The notes under the pieces were generated by a model. That model saw only the letters and a list, made by a program, of their open reading frames with translations, ran no database searches and was not told the DNA's origin. The translations under genes and the position numbers were made by a program. From positions 74,942,420 through 75,006,419 of the forward strand of contig NC_087247.1 in assembly GCF_037042905.1 (NCBI RefSeq): 64,000 nucleotides of DNA, read 5' to 3'. The stretch comes from Lytechinus pictus (lineage: Eukaryota; Echinodermata; Echinoidea; Temnopleuroida; Toxopneustidae). Of the stretch, positions 56,228-64,000 are shown piece by piece (positions within the stretch are counted from its first letter, which is position 1; each line of letters starts with the position of its first letter).

Positions 56228-57055
56228 ATAATAGTAATCAACTATCACTGAACATCCTGTGCAAGTTTCAGGTCACATGATTAAGGTCAAAGGTCATTTA
56301 AGGTCAATGAACTTTGGTAAAATTAGGGGTATTTGTTGAATTACCATCATAACTTTGAAAGTTTATTGTTCTAGTTCATATAACTTGGACATAAGAGTAA
56401 TCAAGTATCACTGAACATCCTGTGCGAATTTCAGGTCACATGACCAACGTCAAAGGTCAATGAACTTTGGCCATGTTGGGGGTATTTGTTGAATTACCAT
56501 GATAACTCTGTAAGTATATTGGTCTAGTTTATAAAACTGGGACATAAGAGTCATGAAGTATCACTGAACATCTCATGCGAGTTTCAGGTCACATGACTAA
56601 AGTCAAAGGTCATTTAAGGCCATTGAACTTTGGCCATTTGAGAGGTAATTATTAGATTGCTGTCATAACTTTCAAAGTTTATAGATATAGTGTATAAAAT
56701 GTGGATATAGGGGTAATCAAGTATCACTGACAAGTTTTAGGTCACATGATCAAGGTCAAATATCAATGAACATAGTATTGTATAATTATATGATTTTTTT
56801 GTGTGAATCGTGTGATGCAGGTGAGACCGCCAGAGGCATTCCACTTGTTTTTCTTCCATCTCGTAGAGCTGAATGAGGTTCACCAAACTTCTACACAGAA
56901 TTTTGAAATTTATTAATGCTAATTTATGCAAAATTATTCATAAATCACAGAAAATTCCTCTTCTTCTTTATTTGTTGACCGAATTTCAAAATACTTCTTC
57001 GTCATTTTTTCGTCAATTTCAATTTGTTTGCTTTTATATAAAAGCAATGTTTCAG

Positions 57056-57128
57056 AGAACAAATGAGAGAAATCCTGGAACTGGTACACTGGCTATTTAA
57101 CAATGCTGATGGTCAGATACGATTCCAG
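57056..57128 (+). CDS. candidate internal exon, 73 bp, gene unknown
   Basis: Acceptor AATGTTTCAG|A and donor TTCCAG|GTGAGA bound 24 codons that read EQMREILELVHWLFNNADGQ.. in the only open frame (entry phase 2, exit phase 0). It does not match DCPS and its entry phase does not fit DCPS exon 2 directly. It may be an exon of another gene or a chance pair of splice-like sites. Confidence 0.3.
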
Positions 57129-57670
57129 GTGAGAATGTTCATAGTGTTATAATCCAACATGACATCCTGTCAGTATCAGCCATCCATTCATTTGCACTCA
57201 CTACCAAAATTAATTTCAATTGCAAATCTAGTAAACAATTAAGTTATAAAAATATATTGACTCAAATTTATAATAACCAGAAAATATCAATTTAGGAATA
57301 TGTTAGCATTTAGCAGATATAAATGTATTTCTTAGTTGTAAAAGAACATTATTCCCATTTTGACAAATGCTTCGTGTACTGCCCTAGAGCAGTGAAAATT
57401 TGACATGTGATCATATTTTCAGCTGAAACTTTCTTATAAATTGGAAACATTTAATTGGAATGTTTGCTGTAAATATCAGTGGTAAATAGAGTGTATAAAA
57501 TATATTCTTTATAATCTTGTAGTACCATACTGACTGGGCAGGTTTTTGTTTGGTAAGAGCAATTTAAAATATTGAATCTGATATCAATTCTACAAATTCG
57601 ATATTGGATTGACAAAAAAATTTGAAAACGAACAGTTGATTTGTATATTATTTCATTCTACATACTTAAG

Positions 57671-57973
57671 TTGGATCCAGGAGCCAACATGCTTGTCAGG
57701 TGGGTCATTGATAATTCCCTGAGCACCGCAGATGTGATCTGATTTGGTGACATGACGGTTGAATTGGTAGTGACTGGATTTTAACAGTGTGCCCTGATTT
57801 TGAATTGTTAAAGTAACCAAATAAAACTAGAAACATCTTCTGAGAACTCTGACTGCGATTCTGATGATGAAACTTTGTCTACACTTGTGAAAAGTATAAA
57901 GGAGTTGGCTCTGCCTCATGGCCTATCAACGCTCTCACTTAACTTTTTCTTTAGTTTCCAGCTGGGTAACTGA
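57671..57973 (+). pseudogene. coding-like stretch with in-frame stops
   Basis: One frame reads LDPGANMLVRWVIDNSLSTA (57671 on), then TGA at 57740, two more stops, and from 57812 an open 53-codon stretch with an acidic SSENSDCDSDDE segment followed by LSTLVKSIKELALPHG, ending at TGA 57971. GC is higher than around it. The two parts share a frame, so a decayed gene or retropseudogene is likely. No family recognised. Confidence 0.3.
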
Positions 57974-60800
57974 TGCCAGTTTTAATTTTCTTGTGATTTT
58001 GACTTCAACATTAGTTTAGTTTTTAATTTTGATAGGATTTTCAAATCTGGCTTAATTTTTAGAGCAGTGTATTATATAAAGAAACCATGCTGCTTGAACT
58101 AGTCTGTGCTCTTACAGTGATATGATTATGAACTCCTTCAAATATGTTTTATATACAGTCAAATATAAAGTTCAGAATAGTCATTTATCTGCTATACTTA
58201 CCACATGTTTAAATTGCTTATAAATACACATCGTCCGCATATGGATGCAGAAGAATTACCCTTCTTTATTCATTTTGCTTGGTGCCATCTAAAAAAAAAT
58301 ACTGCATATTTCTACATTTTTGTAAACAGAATATTACTAGTTTTATTGTGCTTAAATGTATTGTATTAATACTTCATAGTCCTCTCTTATGATAACATAC
58401 ATCTGTAACCATACAATTTAGACTGACATGTATTGTGAAACTCGATTGTTACAGGATATTACTAGTAAGGCTGAAAATCATATTAGGTTTTCATGAATTC
58501 ATTTTCAAAAGCCAGATGTGTTAATACAGACCCCCCCCTTCCATGAGGTAATGTTTTTTTGGTCTATCAGGGGTGTGAGAATTCTTAAGCTGATTTCGAT
58601 ATTTTAGATTTTTTTTTCCAGCTTGATATCCCTTTTCAATAGTTTGAGAGCTCATTGAATTTCATCCCCTAACACTCTTCAGCATTTTCAGCTCTTTATC
58701 TTTCATTCACACACTTGGTTTATGCAGGTTTACAGTTGATGTGTCATCATTTTATTCCAGAATACCCAACTGTTTATTTTTTAATGAATGATATTCAGGA
58801 AAGAAATAATACATGATTATTCTTAGCAGACATTTTACATTAGCTTGAGGTTAAAGATACACTGCAGACTGCAGCACATGTTTTTCTGTATATTTGTAGT
58901 AAGAATTTAACTTATTTGTACATGATCCCACTAATTCAAAGATGTTATTTGCTAAAATCGTGACAATTTATTGTAAAGTTTTCATAGTTGGAACTAAGGT
59001 GTATTTTAATGTATCTTTCTGTTTTTGGACTCGGGCAATAATTTGCTATTAAAAAACAAGTGTTTGATTGGAAAATGTATTGATGAGTGTTTTTAGCCAA
59101 TAACTTGAGAATGATGGAAAAATACAAATCTACTTAGTCATTCATATTTTTATTACTACATTTTTTTTGCTTTTGACGCTGTTTTCGGGATCTTGATTAT
59201 AAATTTGTTAATAAATGATCCTGTTTGATATGAAGTTAAATAATTGATTTAAAATTACATTTCCTTGTTTGAGTTTCATTAGTTGATAATTGTTTATTCA
59301 AAGGTTTACATGTTTCCTTTGGTAAAGATTGGCTTTTAGCACTTAGACTTTTTAGTACTTGACAGTGTGAAAAAAGATGAAATAACTCAAGGCAATTGTG
59401 TCAACTGATTTAATCATGACATTCTTTAAAAAAAAGTTTAGTGAATGTAATAAGTAATGGTGATTATGTTACTTCTATTTTGATGGAAAATATACCATTT
59501 TACTTGTATATGTGTACATGTATGTCAATACAAATAGACATAGAGAATACAACTTTCCTGCACCACTAGTATTGATTATATTCCAGTATTCTTATAATTT
59601 ATTTTATTGTTGCATATATTCAAGTTTTATTTAATGTATAAAATGACAAAATTATTTCAATGTGTACCTGATGATTCACTTCTTATGTATACATTTCACA
59701 GTGCAATATTAGATTCATTATAATAATTATGAATGTCGATGTGTTTGTCACTAGCGATTATGGTCCGATATATTATTGAATTAAAAATATGTCAAAAATA
59801 TATTTCAATTGTTAACATTGTATAGAATTGATAATTTAATGAATTTATTAAGCATATCCTTTATCAAAATGATTGATATGAAAAAATGTTATATTTTACT
59901 TGTCTATTTGTCACTTGCTGCTATGGTTTCATATGTTATAAAATTAAAAGAGTTCTTCTAAATTTATTTACATTGCTCACTTTGTGGGATTTATTTTATA
60001 TAGTTAGTATTTTCAATGATTTATGACAAGTCATAATTCTTATTTTGCATGAAAAAGGTATTTTAATTTTGTTTTTAAGGAGAGAATACATGACAATTTT
60101 GATAAAGGAAAACTTGAGAAGAGAGAGAAAGAGAGAGGGGGCAAGAGTGGCTGTACTCAAAATTTGCTCGCTTTTTTAGACAAATTCTTATTCTTCTCAT
60201 TTTTTTTTTTTTGGGGGGGTGGCAATCAGTCATAATTTATCAATTCTTGCCGTTTTGACAAGTTAGTTCCACATTTAGTTTTGTACCATTTTCGAGGTAA
60301 TTAAGTCTCAAGGAATAACTTTGAATAGCTAACTCGGCCTTAACAGAGAATACCTTTAACATTATAAACAACATTTAAGAGAAACTTAATTGGGATTTCA
60401 TATTTTTAGGGGGGTAGGGAGGTTAGTAAACTGACAAATATTTGTAATGTTGCATTTTCTACTCCAACGGAGTCAGTGCTTAATAGTCCTCCTTTTTCAA
60501 ACTTAGAATTACAAAGACGAAATGTGTTGTATCTCTTGTAGTCATTTTATTCATATCCTGTTAGGAATTTTCCGTATATCAGAGTTCATCTGTCAAAAAT
60601 GAAGATAATATTGAAATGAAATAAACCTAAGTATAACATGTGTGTCTATTGGTCTTCCTGTTATTACTTGAAAAATGAAATCAAAGTATTTAAAGTGATT
60701 TTTTTTATTAAAAGAAGTAAATGTAGGCCTAATTATTCTGACATTTGGTATTGATTTTTCTAACAATAGCAAATAAAGAAATTATGTATATCTAGACCCT
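57974..60800. other. AT-rich apparently unique sequence
   Basis: No repeat of the families seen elsewhere, no long open frame and no splice-bounded exon. AATAAA occurs near 60620 and could be a poly(A) signal of a + strand transcript, but no gene supports it. A purine run with GAGAGAAAGAGAGAGG lies at about 60119-60140. Confidence 0.4.
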
Positions 60801-60839
60801 ATTTATCGAATTGCATCAACAAGGCTATACGTGGGACTA

Positions 60840-61215
60840 AGGCGAAGCTTCTTCCCGTCACTTCGTAAAAAAAAATTTAAGAGCGTCCTTGAATTTTGGG
60901 TTTTCACGAAGTGACGGAAATGCGCGCGGAGCACTCTCCGTCACTTCGTGAAAATAAATCTAAGCGCGTACCGTGATATATTTTTTTCATGAAAATATGG
61001 TTCTGCTTACAGCTCATTATCTTCTTAAATATTCAAGGAAAATGCAATTGATTGGACTTGAATATTGTCCAGAATATGCCCAATACGAGGATATGAAATT
61101 TATCCACCCTGCATACGTGGAAGACGTTGAGATTGAGGTCTAAACCTTTGAACGCGATTTACTAAAAACTAACTTTTTAAAAGTTGCGCGCTCATCCGTC
61201 ACTTCGTGAAACAAG
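60840..61215. repeat. CCGTCACTTCGTGAAA repeats in both orientations
   Basis: The 16-bp word or a close variant appears at about 60849 (+), 60898 (-), 60938 (+) and 61195 (+). Between the last two, 61010-61142 holds a + strand open stretch ending at TAA. Likely a small inverted-repeat element. Confidence 0.55.
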
Positions 61216-62154
61216 GGATGATGTGTTGTGAATATGCTAATGTTAGGGCATTTATAGCTATTTTTAAATCAAGGTCAAAAGATAAAGATATGACTTTATG
61301 TATTATTTGGAGCCTAAAATAGAACCAGAAAGGAACATGATTTGCAATTGTCAGCTTTAAGTCACCATTAGTATTGAAATGACACACAAGTGAAAGTGGG
61401 TGTAAACACATTTTAACGCCCTATCATTATGGAAAATTGACCATTTATTGTTTTTGAATATTTTCAGCTGTGTTTTTCAAGGTCATTGCAAATAAGACAA
61501 ACTATTTGTGATGCATATCCTTTTAGTACTAATTACAGACTACCATTACAGACAATACCAGTGATTGCTCCCTTTTCATTTTTCATTCATCCCAATTTGA
61601 AATGTGCTGAAAACTTGTACGTGTCGTTTTTCATCGATTTTGGGGTGTTTACGACAATTTTCGATTGCGTTAACCAGCTATTAAACATTTCGGTCACAAA
61701 AATTTTTAAGTATCCCATGAAAATATAGGTAAATGTCTATCAGTATACAGAAATTGGGGTCGCACCTGGGTGGGACGAGGGGTAATTCGTGACCTTGAAC
61801 TTGGCAACTTTTAGAAAAAATCCAACTTTGAGGGCGCCCTATGAGAAATCGATGCGCATGGTAGGGCCAATTTTTTTTAGGTCTGTTGAGCAAGTCATAG
61901 TCTTCAAATATGCATAATATTGGGTTCTAAGCTAATTGAATTTGGAAGTTATGAGCCTCAAAACATGCACCCAAAATCATTGACTTGGATGCTTAACACC
62001 ATTTTCGGCGACCTTGTGCACAATAACGGCTGGTCAGATCCACGTCATATTATATTGTGTGTGTTAAGACTATAAAGTTCTTCCAATTTACAGAAAATAT
62101 AGTCTACCTCATCAAACTTAGCTGCAGCAGTCAATCAAAATTAGTCAATTTTAT
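61216..62154. other. no gene recognised
   Basis: AT-rich. A short + frame at 61486-61728 has no recognisable domain. No splice-bounded exon or complete element ends found. Confidence 0.4.
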
Positions 62155-62158
62155 TTAA

Positions 62159-62595
62159 CCACTTGACTGCTATAGGCTGTAATGCGCACTGACCCCCCTG
62201 GTGCTACTGAATGGGACTAACAAGTTAGATCTATTTGGGACTACTACCGACAGCAACTTGGGGGAAAATTGTAAATAATCTCGTCAAAATCCTTCTGATT
62301 CACTTCTCCACTGCGAGTCGCCATTTTGAACTGAGCGCCGTACACTGTCACTATGGAAAAGTGAATACAAACATTTATAAATCACTGCAAAAGTTTCAAT
62401 AAGTTTTGTGGAATAGCGCCATCTAGTGACCATAGTCTGAAATTTGATATACATGCGCTGTTTTCATCGTAGGGGTATTAACAACACGGTGCTGACGCCT
62501 CAAACAGAAGATAGGTCAAGCACGTAATATTACGTGCCCAGCACATATCGTACACTCGCCCAGCACGTAATATTATGTGCTACGCAGTCAAGTGG
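62159..62595. mobile_element. TTAA-flanked MITE (CCACTTGACTGC)
   Basis: Termini CCACTTGACTGC and GCAGTCAAGTGG, flanked by TTAA (62155-62158, 62596-62599), fit a piggyBac-like MITE of 437 bp. It contains the palindrome GCACGTAATATTACGTGC (62520-62537) and a near copy at about 62562-62579. Confidence 0.8.
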
Positions 62596-62599
62596 TTAA

Positions 62600-63609
62600 A
62601 CTCGATTGTTTGGCCACGCATTGGTTGCTAAGGGAGGCTATATCTTAGCAACCGTTTGACCTTGGAGCAAAATATTTCAGATTTTTCCGTCAGACACTTG
62701 GAGGAACATTTGGTGCGAGTGTAAAGAAAATCGAAGGGGGTCGGGTGACAAATTTTCTAAAAATTGGTTGATTTGATGTGGATTGACCCACATATGATAG
62801 CACTAGTAGTGTGGTACGGTATGTCACTGACACAGCTCCCGTAGGACTTTTGTGCCAAAATTGATTTTTTTTTGTTGGTTGTTTTAGGCTTCAATAGGGT
62901 CCCTTTAGACCAAAAATGATGGGGTTCAAATTTTCAGACCCCTCTTTCCCTTTTTGGGGGTCCTTTTTTGGTGCCATATTGGCCTGTACAAATTCCAATA
63001 GGATAATCCATTGTTTCAACCTTATTTCTCACTTTTCTTCACCAACTTTATTTTTAAGTTGTCTGAGGTGTACAAGAATGAATATTCAATAATATTTTGA
63101 TGTCAACGTTTTTTCACTTTTACCACATGGGGGCGGACTTTACGAAAACTGCTGAAAATTGTTAATATTACCCCCAAAATCTTATTTCCCCTCTTTTTGG
63201 CACTAGAATTAGGACAAAAAAGATTACAAAATGAAATAAATATGTCTTGTTATACAGTGCAATAACAGAGGAATACTTCACATATAATTTTGCAGTACAT
63301 GTATATCATTATTTTTGGTTGATGTAAAAATCAACCCCATTTCAGGATTTTATGCAGTGAAAACCTTACTACATCACTAGATGGCGCCATAACTTATCAT
63401 GATGATAATTATGATAAGCACTTCTCTCAAAATAATATCGACTTCTAGGCACTGTAATTGTATCATTGAATCAGAAACCTGACACATTTCGAGAGCAATT
63501 ATTTCCAATGCCATTTCATACAACAAGTATGGGCATTTTGTTTTGTTTTTACTCAGGGGGGGGGGGGGTGGCAAAATGGCTGTCTTAGGCTTGAAATTCA
63601 CTATTCATT
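62600..63609. other. no gene recognised
   Basis: AT-rich DNA with scattered G and T runs, including a G run at 63557-63568. Confidence 0.4.
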
Positions 63610-64000
63610 TTTTTTACTTTATTGGCTTTAATTGGGTTTCTATTCAATTGTTTTAAGCGCATACATTTGTAATTCCGAAGCTTCGTTATTCCGAAGGTTC
63701 GGTTATTCCAGGTTCGTATTTCCGAAGGTTCGTAATTCCGAAGGTTCGTTAATCCGAAAACGAAATAAGGTTCGTAATTCCGAAGGTTCGTTAGCCCGAA
63801 AACGAAATGAGGTTCGTAATTCCAAAGGCTCGTTAATCCGAAAACGAAATGAGGTTCGTAATTCCGAAGGTTCGTTAGTCCGAAAACGAAATGATTAACG
63901 AACCTTATTTCGTTTTCGGACTAACGAACCTTCGGAATTATGAAGTGTAACCGTTTTAAGGGTGAAGTAGTAATTGGGAAAAGTTACAAGGACAGCCAGT
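63610..64000. repeat. partial copy of the CCAAGATGGC foldback, cut by window end
   Basis: 63620-63657 and 63953-64000 match the unit at about 43300-43381 (TTGTTTCTATTCAA, then AAGTAATAAATTGGGACAAGTTACAAGGACAG), interrupted by the element at 63658-63952. The copy runs off the window. Confidence 0.65.
63658..63952. mobile_element. TTCGTAATTCCGAAGG repeat element with 8-bp target duplication
   Basis: GTTTTAAG at 63650-63657 and 63953-63960 flanks a 295-bp unit made of about 42-bp repeats (GAGGTTCGTAATTCCGAAGG plus TTCGTTAGTCCGAAAACGAAAT). The right end is an inverted copy of the last repeat, so it folds back. The encoded RNSEGSLIRKRNEV repeats are a frame artefact. Confidence 0.8.

Larger units (their letters stand above)
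54783..56850. mobile_element. tandem-unit element with AGGTCA motifs, copy 2, interrupted
   Basis: Begins GTCTCACTGCATAGCAGAGTG and ends TGATGCAGGTGAGAC plus CCAGAGGCATTCCACTTG, as in 30534-31870. It has about six units of about 165 bp; AGGTCAAAGGTCA is exact at 54982-54994 and 56284-56296. A hAT-like insertion at 55286-56227 splits it. Confidence 0.8.

Noticed and set aside
23543..64000. Candidate DCPS exon 3 or HIT-domain exon
   Set aside because: No stretch encoding the expected W-x-YNIL or HxHxH segments was seen. The candidate exon at 57056 has the wrong phase and no similarity.

Overview
The window looks like genomic DNA of a marine invertebrate deuterostome, most probably an echinoderm such as a sea urchin. 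The reasons are one animal-type host gene with spliced exons, AT-rich spacer, dense nested non-autonomous transposons, and repeat families of a style familiar from echinoderm genomes. The organism call is inference; no species marker is present. No bacterial gene, CRISPR array or rRNA is visible.

Only one host gene is recognised with confidence: the first two coding exons of DCPS, the scavenger mRNA-decapping enzyme, on the + strand (19332-19767 and 23397-23542, phase-matched splice sites). The exons carrying its C-terminal HIT domain are not seen, so intron 2 is at least 40 kb or the locus is broken. A splice donor on the opposite strand at 18281 hints at a divergent partner gene whose shared promoter has received a Harbinger-like element. 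Weaker coding-like stretches lie at 57056-57128, 57671-57973 and about 61010-61142.

Left part (1-19 kb). About 360-bp tandem repeats containing a tRNA-like sequence (0.6-2 kb) and a palindrome-rich GTAC/CCGC satellite (2.26-2.89 kb) lead into a CR1/L2-type LINE on the minus strand. That LINE spans about 3.1-17 kb: ORF1 with an SGNH-type end, then an ORF2 with a 2A-like peptide, PHD finger, AP-endonuclease and reverse transcriptase. It is split twice: by an 8.6-kb Ty3/Gypsy element (3868-12478, two 1259-bp LTRs with one difference seen, 4-bp target duplication) and by a 1.19-kb TIR element (15608-16799, 8-bp duplication). The Gypsy element has gag, a textbook -1 frameshift signal, protease, RT-RNase H and integrase, but two in-frame TAG codons and a 3' frame change. 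A second truncated LINE lies at 17.4-18.2 kb.

Middle and right part (20-64 kb). DCPS intron 1 holds one foldback element and three TTAA-flanked foldback MITEs. Beyond exon 2 the DNA is almost entirely repeats: 45-bp minisatellites, several elements with 8-bp target duplications (hAT-like), elements whose tandem units carry direct-repeat AGGTCA motifs, a 2.9-kb inverted repeat rich in CCAAGATGGC motifs, and a family with terminal hairpins (38.3, 48.8 and 51.5 kb) that has inserted as a near-identical 2635-bp tandem into a hAT-like element. Insertion order can be read at many places from split repeats and target duplications. 57.1-60.8 kb is AT-rich, apparently low-copy sequence.
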